Assembly: GCA_964470055.1 (NCBI GenBank)
Contig: CAYXZZ010000002.1
Span: 1-59,010, forward strand
Direction: 5' to 3'
DNA from: JAEDES01 sp964470055
Lineage (GTDB): Bacteria; Bacillota_I; Bacilli_A; RF39; UBA660
DNA: 59,010 nt
In this document: positions 33,274 through 40,556 of the stretch, piece by piece
How positions within the stretch are numbered: position 1 is the stretch's first letter
How the letters are laid out: every line of letters starts with the position of its first letter
Program-made: the position numbers and the translations under genes
Notes under the pieces: generated by a model
Told to the model about the DNA's origin: nothing
Databases searched by the model: none
What the model saw: only the letters and a program-made list of their open reading frames with translations

Positions 33274-34227
33274 ATGGAAAAGCCAATGTATCCTAGTAAG
33301 ATTATTAGGATTACTCAGCGCCACGGAATAGGAAGCCATAAGAGAAATTATGCATTTGATGAAGCAAGCCAAGATGGTGGAATAAGTGGCCTAAGTGCTC
33401 CGTTCACAGGTACAATAAAAAAGATTTATCCACAAGATGCTAATGAGGTATGGCTTGAAAGTATTGAGCCAGTAGAATATCCAGATGGAACTATTGATTA
33501 TATGACCATATTGTTTGCTCATTGTAATGATGTTTCACATTTGCATGTTGGACAAGTTATTAAGCAAAATGAAATATTTTATTCTGAAGGAACTAAAGGT
33601 CAAGCGACTGGAAACCACTGCCATATAGAGTGTGGAAAAGGTAAATTTAGTGGAACAGGTTGGCATAATGATAATGGATCGTGGGATATCAATAACGGAA
33701 AGTGTGTTGAGGAATGCTTATGGATTGATGATAGTTATACTGTAAAAGAACTTGCAGGATATAATTTTAGAAATATAAAAGAAACAGAAGTTAAGAAACT
33801 GGGAACGCCAGTCGAAAGAAATGAATTGGTTGAGCAAGTAAGAGTATTTAATGAAACAATAGTACTGAGAGCTAGAAAAACGCCAAATGGAGAAGTTTTA
33901 GGACATATTATTCCTGGAATATATAACATTCTAGAAAAAGCATCAGCGGGAGATTATGAATGGTTTAGAGTTGAAAATGATTTATGGTTTGCATTCTCGG
34001 AAGAATGGATGGAACTATTAGAAGTAAAAAGTCCGGATAAGAGTGGACAAAATGAAGAAAAACCGGACTCTGCAGAAGAACTGCAAAAAGAACTAGATGC
34101 AGCATATGCAGAAATTGCAGCATTAAAAGAAAAATTAGCTAATGCTCCTAAATTGATTTTTGAAAGTACTAAACTTGATTATTATGCAATTCAATTAAAA
34201 GAAAATCAAAAATTGTACTTAGGATAA
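33274..34227 (+). CDS. Endolysin, M23-type peptidase with SH3-like domain
   Basis: 317 residues. An N-terminal peptidase region with HKRNYAFD and TGNHCHIECG matches the zinc ligands of LytM/M23 endopeptidases (H-x3-D and HxH). Residues ~180-255 look like a bacterial SH3 wall-binding domain (VLRARKTPNGEVLGHIIPG), followed by a coiled coil. It cleaves peptidoglycan cross-links. ATG 33274 follows GAGGAGG; it begins one base after the holin stop. Confidence 0.85.
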   Translation: MEKPMYPSKIIRITQRHGIGSHKRNYAFDEASQDGGISGLSAPFTGTIKKIYPQDANEVWLESIEPVEYPDGTIDYMTILFAHCNDVSHLHVGQVIKQNEIFYSEGTKGQATGNHCHIECGKGKFSGTGWHNDNGSWDINNGKCVEECLWIDDSYTVKELAGYNFRNIKETEVKKLGTPVERNELVEQVRVFNETIVLRARKTPNGEVLGHIIPGIYNILEKASAGDYEWFRVENDLWFAFSEEWMELLEVKSPDKSGQNEEKPDSAEELQKELDAAYAEIAALKEKLANAPKLIFESTKLDYYAIQLKENQKLYLG

Positions 34228-34245
34228 TTTTATTAATTAAAAATA

Positions 34246-34295
34246 AAAGTACTGTAGATTCGTTAAATTAACGGTTTGCAGTACTCTTTTTTTTA
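34246..34295 (+). terminator. Terminator after lysis genes
   Basis: AGTACTG ... CAGTACT with an inner GTTAA/TTAAC helix, followed by eight Ts. Closes the late operon. Confidence 0.8.
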
Positions 34296-34326
34296 TGCAA
34301 TAATCACTCACGAAAGGAGGGATTAT

Positions 34327-34503
34327 ATGTATAGAACTTGTATTTTAAATGAACAACAAGTAGCAGAATTTAACCAAGTTTATAATACTAATCTTGTTAG
34401 TATTATGATCCAACAAAAAGGCAATAAGTATTTTGCAATATTAGATTGTGATATCAAAAAGAAAATATATAAAAAAGAAGCAATAAAGTATTTTTGTGCA
34501 TAA
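34327..34503 (+). CDS. Small protein after lysis cassette (58 aa)
   Basis: GAAAGGAGG precedes ATG 34327. Strand-rich with a basic C-terminus (YRTCILNEQQVAEFNQVYNT). Not recognised. It is separated from the toxin gene by ~390 bp and two promoters, so it is unlikely to be the antitoxin. Confidence 0.6.
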   Translation: MYRTCILNEQQVAEFNQVYNTNLVSIMIQQKGNKYFAILDCDIKKKIYKKEAIKYFCA

Positions 34504-34517
34504 AATATAGAAAAAAT

Positions 34518-34571
34518 ACTAAAAAATGTTAAAAAAATATACTTTTTGTGAAAAAATTTACATTTTTTAGT
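34518..34571 (+). repeat. Perfect 12-bp inverted repeat
   Basis: ACTAAAAAATGT (34518-34529) and ACATTTTTTAGT (34560-34571) flank a 30-base AT-rich loop, just before the first promoter of the toxin locus. It may end the upstream transcript or bind a regulator. Confidence 0.5.
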
Positions 34572-34581
34572 AAAAAAGTTC

Positions 34582-34610
34582 TTGTCAGGGAAAAAAAACT
34601 GATATACAAT
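34582..34610 (+). promoter_or_regulatory. Upstream promoter of toxin-RNA locus
   Basis: TTGTCA (34582-34587), 17-bp spacer, TACAAT (34605-34610). Confidence 0.55.
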
Positions 34611-34654
34611 TTAATTACAGAAGTCATCAAAAACTTTCTAAAAAAGTTTGTTAT

Positions 34655-34683
34655 TTGACTTTTTGTATAATATGTGTTATAAT
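34655..34683 (+). promoter_or_regulatory. Main promoter of the antitoxin-like RNA
   Basis: TTGACT (34655-34660), 17-bp spacer, perfect TATAAT (34678-34683). Start expected near 34690, just before the 5' hairpin and the RNA repeats. Confidence 0.8.
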
Positions 34684-34732
34684 ATGCAACACATATCTTG
34701 AAGAAGTCTTTCTTCAGATATTATACAATGTT

Positions 34733-34774
34733 GATTGCATTGAGAAGAGTAATCGATGAACATGTTAGACAATC
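34733..34774 (+). repeat. RNA repeat unit R1
   Basis: 42 bases. Closing stem GATTG/CAATC, conserved AGAAG and CGATGAA. Confidence 0.7.
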
Positions 34775-34793
34775 AAATTTGTGTACATTGAGC

Positions 34794-34838
34794 GAATAGC
34801 AGCAAGAAGCGTCATGCGATGAATGTGTAAGTCTATTC
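34794..34838 (+). repeat. RNA repeat unit R2
   Basis: 45 bases. Closing stem GAATAG/CTATTC, conserved AGAAG and CGATGAA, 3' TAAGTC. Confidence 0.72.
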
Positions 34839-34844
34839 AGTTGA

Positions 34845-34875
34845 GAAAGAAGCTTCTGCTTCTTTCTTTATTTTT
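34845..34875 (+). terminator. Terminator between RNA repeats and toxin gene
   Basis: Nine-base perfect stem GAAAGAAGC/GCTTCTTTC with TTCT loop, then TTTATTTTT. It would keep the RNA in excess over toxin mRNA. Confidence 0.85.
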
Positions 34876-34895
34876 GTATTCAGGGAGGTATTTTA

Positions 34896-35297
34896 ATGGG
34901 AAAAAAAGCAATTGTAAATGGATGCGTATATCATATTAATTTTGGTAGAACATTTCATCCAGAATTAAAGAGTAAACATTTAGGTATTATATTTGAAATT
35001 CCATCAACAAATAATATGTTATTTTGTTTACCTTTAACAAGTCCTAAAGAAAAACATTTCAAAACTTTAGATGACTTTAATAATAGGAACGTAGCTGCAT
35101 TAAAATATCCTCATTTATATTATATAAAAGAAACAGATTCAATGATTTTAATGGAACAATTTAGAACGATTTCTATAAATAGACTTGAATCACAATATAA
35201 GAATCCCGTATCAAAACAAAAAGTTGTATTATCTGATACAGAACGAGCAAAAATATTAAAAGCATTTAATAAAGTGCTAAAAAACATTTTAAAATAA
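34896..35297 (+). CDS. PemK/MazF-fold toxin, probable type III (CptN/TenpN/ToxN-like) RNase
   Basis: 133 residues. GCVYHINFGRTFHPELKSKH (first strands), LFCLPLTSP (central strand) and SMILMEQFRTISINRL (the family's late strand, compare LxEQxRTI in MazF) support a PemK/MazF-like ribonuclease fold. GGGAGGT precedes ATG. There is no MazE-like ORF upstream; instead there are RNA repeats and a terminator, which is why I favour a type III toxin neutralised by RNA. Such loci often give phage resistance by abortive infection. The subfamily is not certain. Confidence 0.7.
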   Translation: MGKKAIVNGCVYHINFGRTFHPELKSKHLGIIFEIPSTNNMLFCLPLTSPKEKHFKTLDDFNNRNVAALKYPHLYYIKETDSMILMEQFRTISINRLESQYKNPVSKQKVVLSDTERAKILKAFNKVLKNILK

Positions 35298-35334
35298 TGC
35301 ATAAAAAAATATAATGGTAATATATTAATAATGC

Positions 35335-35379
35335 GGATAGCGAAGAGAAGATATGATCGATGAACTTATAAGTCTATCC
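35335..35379 (+). repeat. RNA repeat unit R3, downstream of toxin
   Basis: 45 bases with closing stem GGATAG/CTATCC, AGAAG, CGATGAA and TAAGTC, aligned position by position with R2. It lies 37 bp after the toxin stop and before a strong terminator, so it would form the toxin mRNA 3' end or a separate short RNA. Confidence 0.68.
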
Positions 35380-35396
35380 AAATAGTCACGTGATAA

Positions 35397-35427
35397 AACC
35401 CAGGAATTAATCCTGGGTTGTTTTTTT
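35397..35427 (+). terminator. Terminator of the toxin locus
   Basis: AACCCAGGA, loop ATTAA, TCCTGGGTT, G, then seven Ts. It also marks the convergent end with the HNH gene. Confidence 0.9.
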
Positions 35428-35881
35428 ATAACCAACTTTTTCTAAAGATATTTATAAAGTCATTTCTAGTACCAATATTAGATTCAAAGTATTTTTGACA
35501 TATGATATACCATCTATGATTAAATAATGCATCATTTTGGTACTTTCTGTGACATTTTTCACAAAGAGGTAATACAAATCCATACCTCATAGAGTTTTGT
35601 CGATTACGACCGGCAAAAACCTCGTGAAGATGGTCTTTTTTATTTTCGCAAAAATAACACTTATCTAAATTATCAGTGAAAACACTAAATCTGCTCTTTT
35701 CTAATTTAGCAAGTTTAGAAGATTTGTTTTTCATTTTGTATTCTTTTTTTTGTTGTAATGATGTAATTTGTTTGTATTCTTTTAATTTACAATTGCTACA
35801 TTTTGATATATGAATTAATTCTTTACTTTTCTTACAATAAATAGTTCTATTCATTTTTTGTTTTAGATGTATACAATTCAT
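35426..35881 (-). CDS. HNH-type nuclease/zinc protein
   Basis: 151 residues. The N-terminus has Cys pairs (CxxxxxxxMNRTIYC, CSNC). The C-terminal half has CYFCENKKDHLHEVF ... LPLCEKCHRKYQNDALF, an HNH arrangement with a CxxC/CxxC zinc knuckle, followed by an amphipathic helix. Related folds occur in NinG/Rap-like phage recombination nucleases. It is the last prophage gene before attR and lies opposite to the toxin. No clear ribosome site at ATG 35881. Confidence 0.72.
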   Translation of the reverse strand: MNCIHLKQKMNRTIYCKKSKELIHISKCSNCKLKEYKQITSLQQKKEYKMKNKSSKLAKLEKSRFSVFTDNLDKCYFCENKKDHLHEVFAGRNRQNSMRYGFVLPLCEKCHRKYQNDALFNHRWYIICQKYFESNIGTRNDFINIFRKSWL

Positions 35882-36037
35882 AATTTAATACCAGTATTGG
35901 CACATTAATAGTAACTAAATTTTACCTAATAAAAATATAATACTTTTACACAAATGACTATAAATGTATAGAAATCAATGCAAATAAAAACCTTTATATA
36001 TCAATGATTTTAATTGAATAACAAGTGTTTTTTCTTC
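35882..36037. other. Right attachment arm region
   Basis: AT-rich with no ORF. It contains one TTTACCTAATA (35921-35931), the same 11-mer found twice near attL. Confidence 0.5.
35921..35931. promoter_or_regulatory. Candidate integrase arm-type site, right side
   Basis: Exact TTTACCTAATA, 107 bp inside attR. Confidence 0.5.
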
Positions 36038-36058
36038 TCCTGTCTTCCCGACCATTTG
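36038..36058. repeat. attR core (21-bp direct repeat)
   Basis: Exact copy of 255-275, the tRNA-Pro 3' end. Flanking bases differ on both sides, which defines the repeat limits. Confidence 0.92.
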
Positions 36059-36063
36059 ATTTT

Positions 36064-36090
36064 AAGCGTTGTATTTAACGCTTTTTTTTA
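36064..36090 (+). terminator. Original tRNA-Pro terminator
   Basis: AAGCGTT, loop GTATTT, AACGCTT and T-run. Displaced from the tRNA by the prophage. Between here and 36205 nothing else is recognised. Confidence 0.75.
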
Positions 36091-36205
36091 TAACAAAAGC
36101 CCTCAGATAATCTGGGGTTAAAATGTTTTCTAACATTGATTCTTAAAAATAAAAGCACCTTTTATGTAAAACTATTTTATATTCAAACAAAAAACAGTAA
36201 AATAA

Positions 36206-36973
36206 TTATTCTATTTTAGAGTCAAAGACAAAATGATCATATAATTCAAAAAGTGCACTTTTAACTATCTGAAATGAAGTTCCGTGATCATGCAATTTTC
36301 CTGCTTTGGTGCCATCCTTATAAATTCCACACTTGATATTAACAACAATATCGCCCCTTTCTAACAATTCAACAAATTTATTAAACCCACTATAGATAAG
36401 ATAATTATCATCTAAAAAGCAAGCATACCTTGCCTTACCACTATAAATAGTGTCATAAGTAACAAAACAAAGATAACGCATTTTCCTTTTCATAATTTCA
36501 TCTAACGTAGAAAGATGCCAGTAAGCCTTCTTTTCAATAATTCTCCCGTTAGAATGAGCAATAACAATATAAACTTTATTATCACTCCTATCAACTTCTA
36601 ATTTCATTTTTAAAAAATTTCCCCAATTAGAATATTTTGAACATGACAAAGTTATGAAAAGAACTTTGTTTTTTTGTTTAGATGAAGAATTGGCACCATA
36701 TTTCTGAACAATCCTTTTCATTTCAAAAAATTCAGGACCATCACAGGTACAGCTAAACATAGTAATAGGATAATCAGACGTAATTCTCTTTACCTTAATT
36801 TCAATTCCATTAAAATCAGGAACAGAAAAACTATTATTATTCAAATTCAATTCCTCTTCAAACTTCAGTCCGACTTCACCATATCCTCTTTTAGGAATTC
36901 TAATCCATCGTTTGTTTTTAACTATATCAATTTTACTTTTTAATTCCTGAAAATTAGTTTTTATAAAAATCAC
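36206..36973 (-). CDS. Orphan MvaI/BcnI-like restriction nuclease
   Basis: 255 residues. GYGEVGLKFEEEL then SVPDFNGIEIKVKR is the MvaI/BcnI-type catalytic region (acidic residue after G-x-V-G, then D ... E-x-K). C-terminal HDHGTSFQI is the conserved end block. No methyltransferase is next to it. The start is uncertain: GTG 36973 overlaps the ribosome-like GAGGTGAT, and the first natural codon after it would be ATA or ATT. It lies just outside attR, so it is not formally part of the prophage. Confidence 0.75.
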   Translation of the reverse strand: MIFIKTNFQELKSKIDIVKNKRWIRIPKRGYGEVGLKFEEELNLNNNSFSVPDFNGIEIKVKRITSDYPITMFSCTCDGPEFFEMKRIVQKYGANSSSKQKNKVLFITLSCSKYSNWGNFLKMKLEVDRSDNKVYIVIAHSNGRIIEKKAYWHLSTLDEIMKRKMRYLCFVTYDTIYSGKARYACFLDDNYLIYSGFNKFVELLERGDIVVNIKCGIYKDGTKAGKLHDHGTSFQIVKSALFELYDHFVFDSKIE

Positions 36974-37061
36974 CTCATTATTATTATTCGCGAAAAAAAA
37001 TTTATTTCTTTAAAATATTAATAAAAACAATCTTTTTTAATAAAATTAAATAGGTGAAACT

Positions 37062-38234
37062 ATGTCAAGAAAATATATCCTTTTATTAGTAATAATATTT
37101 ATAATATATATGCCAGTAATAGCTATAGCAAAAGACACATCAAAATCAAGCGTAATAATGGATATGGATACTGGAAGAGTATTATATGAAAAAAATGCAA
37201 ATGAGAAAATGCTTATTGCATCTACAACTAAGATTATGACCGCAATCTTGACTTTAGAAAATGCTGACATAACAGAAGAAATAATTATAGGAAATGAGAT
37301 ATTAACAATGTATGGAACTAACATTTATATAGAAGTTGGAGAGAAAATGAAAATTATTGATTTGCTATATGGACTGCTCCTAAGGAGCGGAAATGATGCC
37401 GCAATTGCTTTAGCAACATATATTGGTGGAACTGAAGAAAACTTTGTAAAAATGATGAATGAGAAAGCCAAACAACTAGGCATGTTAAACACAACTTTTG
37501 AAAATTCTCATGGACTTGACGACGACACAACAAACTACTCAACTGCATATGATATGGCTCTTTTATCCAGCTACGCAAATATGAATAAAACATATCAAGA
37601 AATATCAAACACAACAAAATATACCACATCAACCAAAAATAAGAGTTATCTATGGTACAACAGAAATAAACTTTTAACAACATACGAATATTGTACAGGA
37701 GGAAAAAATGGATACACACCTAGCGCAGGAAGGACACTTGTAACTACAGCCACAAAAGGGACACAAAATATTACTATTGTAACCTTAAATGATCAAAATG
37801 AATATGAAACCCACATAGAATTATACAACTATGCTTTTGCAACTTATAAAAACTACAAAATTATAGATAAAAACAATCTAAAACTAGACAATCAAAATAT
37901 CGTAGGAAATATTTATGTAAAAGAGAATTTCATATATCCGTTAAAAGACTCTGAAAAAGAGAAAATAACTACAGAAATTGTTTTGCTAAACAAAAAAGAA
38001 CAATCAGGAAAAAAAGGTATTATAAAAATAAAACTAGCAGACGAATTAATTGGAAAAGTAAATATATATGAGAAGACAGAAAAAAAAGAAGATGAATCAA
38101 TCTTCTCAAAATTAAAAAATTATATATTAGAAACTCTGAAGAAGTTAATGCTTGGTCGACAGAACAACCTAAATCCAGGCCCATTAGTGCCGATACCACT
38201 TGACACAAAAAGTTCAGTATTTCCAATTTTATAA
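37062..38234 (+). CDS. dacA-like: D-alanyl-D-alanine carboxypeptidase (PBP5-like)
   Basis: 390 residues with a signal peptide (1-23), SxxK at Ser54 (ASTTK), SGN at 109-111, and KNG at 215-217 where most family members have KTG. It trims pentapeptides in peptidoglycan. The C-terminal helix (FSKLKNYILETLKKLML) looks like the amphipathic membrane anchor. The last 115 bp overlap a convergent phosphoesterase gene, and the final ~35 residues look like read-through rather than conserved sequence. TAGGTG precedes the ATG. Confidence 0.88.
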   Translation: MSRKYILLLVIIFIIYMPVIAIAKDTSKSSVIMDMDTGRVLYEKNANEKMLIASTTKIMTAILTLENADITEEIIIGNEILTMYGTNIYIEVGEKMKIIDLLYGLLLRSGNDAAIALATYIGGTEENFVKMMNEKAKQLGMLNTTFENSHGLDDDTTNYSTAYDMALLSSYANMNKTYQEISNTTKYTTSTKNKSYLWYNRNKLLTTYEYCTGGKNGYTPSAGRTLVTTATKGTQNITIVTLNDQNEYETHIELYNYAFATYKNYKIIDKNNLKLDNQNIVGNIYVKENFIYPLKDSEKEKITTEIVLLNKKEQSGKKGIIKIKLADELIGKVNIYEKTEKKEDESIFSKLKNYILETLKKLMLGRQNNLNPGPLVPIPLDTKSSVFPIL

Positions 38235-39037
38235 TAAGCCTGGTCATATTTTTCAGCACCATCAAATTTATACAATGCACCAATATAAGGTATTCTAACA
38301 TTACCATTATGTGAATGACCGGCCAAAAATAAATCTGTAGAATAATTATTCAATACATCATCTATCAAATCAGGTTCATGGGAAATAGTTAACGTAAATA
38401 TTTCAGAATTATGAGTAGAATCAGCAAAATAAGAAAAACTCTCACCGACATCCAAATTTCCGTTCAACTTACTACCGAGCCCCACCAACAAAATAGGCTT
38501 ACTATCATCATTGTATATAAGATCATAACTACTCTCCAAAACATCAAAATTACTTTGCTTCATAACTACAGAAAAAATCTCACCATCCTCTTCACCACCA
38601 ACAGCATATTTACCTAATTTAGCTTCAATTTTTTTCAGTAGTTTAATTAACTTCTCTTGTTCATCAGTCTGCAATTCATAACTAACATCAATTAAATCAC
38701 CAGTAAAAACAACAATATCTGGCTTCCGCGAATTAATTTCTTCCACCAACAATTTAACCTCATCATAAAAAACGGTTGTACCATAATGTAAATCAGAAAA
38801 TTGAATGATTTTCAAACCATTAAAACTATCAGGTAATTTCTCATTCACAATACGCTTTTCTTTCACTTCCAAAACCCGAGTCGACACATAAGTAGTATAA
38901 AAATAAAAAGCCAATACACAAATAACCAACAGAAAAGACATTTTAAAAGCAAAAATTGTAATTTTTTTTCTCTTGTTTCTTCGTTGCTCATTAATAATTT
39001 CTTGTTGTTTATGTTGATTTAATTCTTCACGAGTCAT
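38120..39037 (-). CDS. Membrane-anchored metallophosphoesterase (YkuE-like)
   Basis: 305 residues: a basic N-terminus, a transmembrane helix (~30-50), then calcineurin-like motifs IQFSDLHYG, VVFTGDLID, LTISHEPDL and LAGHSHNGNVRIP. At the place of the usual GNHD motif the sequence is YAVGGEEDG, so a normally catalytic Asn-His pair is missing. The C-terminus (VSSGIGTNGPGFRLFCRPSI) is the conserved family end, which shows the 3' overlap with the carboxypeptidase gene is real. Confidence 0.85.
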   Translation of the reverse strand: MTREELNQHKQQEIINEQRRNKRKKITIFAFKMSFLLVICVLAFYFYTTYVSTRVLEVKEKRIVNEKLPDSFNGLKIIQFSDLHYGTTVFYDEVKLLVEEINSRKPDIVVFTGDLIDVSYELQTDEQEKLIKLLKKIEAKLGKYAVGGEEDGEIFSVVMKQSNFDVLESSYDLIYNDDSKPILLVGLGSKLNGNLDVGESFSYFADSTHNSEIFTLTISHEPDLIDDVLNNYSTDLFLAGHSHNGNVRIPYIGALYKFDGAEKYDQAYYKIGNTELFVSSGIGTNGPGFRLFCRPSINFFRVSNI

Positions 39038-39157
39038 TCTACTATCACCAATTATATTTTAGCAAAATATCCTTCAATATACTAGTGAGAAAAAACTTGT
39101 TTACAATTTTGATAGTAAAAATATACATTAATATGATAAAATGAAAAGGGTGATAAT

Positions 39158-40555
39158 ATGAAATATGACATAATTATAATAGGCGCTGGACCAGCCGGAT
39201 TATTTGCAGCGTACGAACTTATAAACAAAAATAAAAAATTAAAAATAGCCATACTAGACAAGGGCTTCAAAGTCAAAAATAGAACATGTCCTATGAATAA
39301 AAATGGAATTCCGTGCCAAAATTGTAATCCGTGCGCGATACTTGCAGGATATGGTGGTGCGGGAACTTTCTCAGATGGAAAATTAAACTTTATTCCAAGA
39401 CTTGGCAAGAGTGACTTAACCAAATATATGCCAGAAAGTGTAGCCAACAAATTAATTGATGAAACAGAACAAATATTCAATAAGTTTAAAATGGATGCCG
39501 AAGTATATCCAAGCAACATCGAAGAAGCCAATCAAATAAAGAAAAAAGTTGCTGTAGCAGGTGCTAAGTTATTAGTCATAAAACAAAAACATCTTGGAAG
39601 CGATCACCTTCCAGAATATATAGATGGCATTTGTACTTATTTACTAGAAAACGGAGTAGAACTAATAGAGCGAGCAGATGTTACAGATATCAAAACTATT
39701 GATGAACATAACCATGAAATAACATATTTGACAGGCAAGCAAACTTCTACTTTAAAGGCTGATAAAGTAATTGTAGCACCAGGAAGAACAGGTGCAAAAT
39801 GGATTCAAGAATTAGCCGATAAATATAATATACCATACCTGTCACAAAGTATTGAAATTGGAGTTAGAGTTGAAGTTAGAAAAGAAATTATGCAAGAAAT
39901 AACAGATATAATCTATGATCCAACCATTTTTATTAAAACAAGCACATATGGAGACGAAATCAGAACGTTTTGTACAAACCCAGGCGGCTTTGTCGCCAAA
40001 GAAAATTACTATGGTTTTATTTGTGTAAATGGCCATGCTTTGAAAGATACAAAAAGTAACAATACAAACTTTGCATTTATTTCCAAGGTTAATCTAACAG
40101 AGCCTGTAACTAATACTAGATTATATGGAGAATCAATTGCTCGTATAGCAAATGTTTTAGGTGATGGAAAACCGATTATTCAATCACTGAAAGATTTAAA
40201 GAGTGGTAGAAGAAGCGAATGGCACCGACTAAATAAAGGTTTTATTGAGCCGACTTTAAAAGATTGTGTAGCAGGAGACTTAGCCTTAGTATTACCACAT
40301 AGAATAATCTCAAATATTTTAGAAGGTTTAGAAACATTAGATAAAATAATTCCTGGAGTTGCCAATGATGACACATTACTATATGGTCCAGAAATTAAAT
40401 TTTTCTCTAACGAAATAGAAACAGATAATCATTTTAAATTAGAAAATGACAACATTTATTTCATTGGAGACGGAGCAGGAAAAGCAGGAAACATTGTAAC
40501 CGCAGCCGCAACCGGATTAGTAGCAGCAAGAGACATATTAGAAAAGGAACATTAA
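39158..40555 (+). CDS. FAD-dependent oxidoreductase (COG2509-like)
   Basis: 465 residues. N-terminal dinucleotide motif IIIGAGPAGLFAAYEL, then CPMNKNGIPCQNCNPC (a Cys cluster typical of this family) and GYGGAGTFSDGKLN. C-terminal FAD motif IYFIGDGAGKAGNIVTAAAT. A FAD/NAD(P)-binding dehydrogenase of unknown substrate, widespread in anaerobic Bacillota. GGGTGAT precedes the ATG. Confidence 0.88.
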   Translation: MKYDIIIIGAGPAGLFAAYELINKNKKLKIAILDKGFKVKNRTCPMNKNGIPCQNCNPCAILAGYGGAGTFSDGKLNFIPRLGKSDLTKYMPESVANKLIDETEQIFNKFKMDAEVYPSNIEEANQIKKKVAVAGAKLLVIKQKHLGSDHLPEYIDGICTYLLENGVELIERADVTDIKTIDEHNHEITYLTGKQTSTLKADKVIVAPGRTGAKWIQELADKYNIPYLSQSIEIGVRVEVRKEIMQEITDIIYDPTIFIKTSTYGDEIRTFCTNPGGFVAKENYYGFICVNGHALKDTKSNNTNFAFISKVNLTEPVTNTRLYGESIARIANVLGDGKPIIQSLKDLKSGRRSEWHRLNKGFIEPTLKDCVAGDLALVLPHRIISNILEGLETLDKIIPGVANDDTLLYGPEIKFFSNEIETDNHFKLENDNIYFIGDGAGKAGNIVTAAATGLVAARDILEKEH

Positions 40556-40556
40556 A

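Larger units (their letters stand above)
34690..34875 (+). ncRNA. Candidate type III antitoxin RNA (5' hairpin, two repeat units, terminator)
   Basis: No protein is encoded between the promoter and the toxin. The RNA holds a hairpin (34693-34721) and two related units, R1 34733-34774 and R2 34794-34838. It ends in a terminator, GAAAGAAGC TTCT GCTTCTTTC plus T-run (34845-34875). The units share AGAAG and CGATGAA in the loop and TTAGAC/TAAGTC on the 3' side, while their closing stems covary: GATTG/CAATC in R1, GAATAG/CTATTC in R2. Promoter, tandem RNA repeats, leaky terminator, toxin is the layout of type III toxin-antitoxin loci. Confidence 0.68.

Noticed and set aside
34327..35297. Ordinary type II MazEF pair using the 58-residue protein as antitoxin
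   Set aside because: The small gene is ~390 bp upstream, beyond two promoters and a terminator, and does not look like a MazE-type DNA-binding protein.
34733..35379. Self-cleaving ribozyme (hammerhead-like GATGA ... GTC)
   Set aside because: The GAAA segment and the stem arrangement of a hammerhead are absent; the repeats fit an antitoxin-type RNA better.
34733..35379. CRISPR array
   Set aside because: The units differ in sequence, are unevenly spaced, and one is separated from the others by a gene.
36059..36973. MvaI-like nuclease as prophage cargo
   Set aside because: It lies outside the 21-bp attR copy, and no third copy of the core was seen further right.
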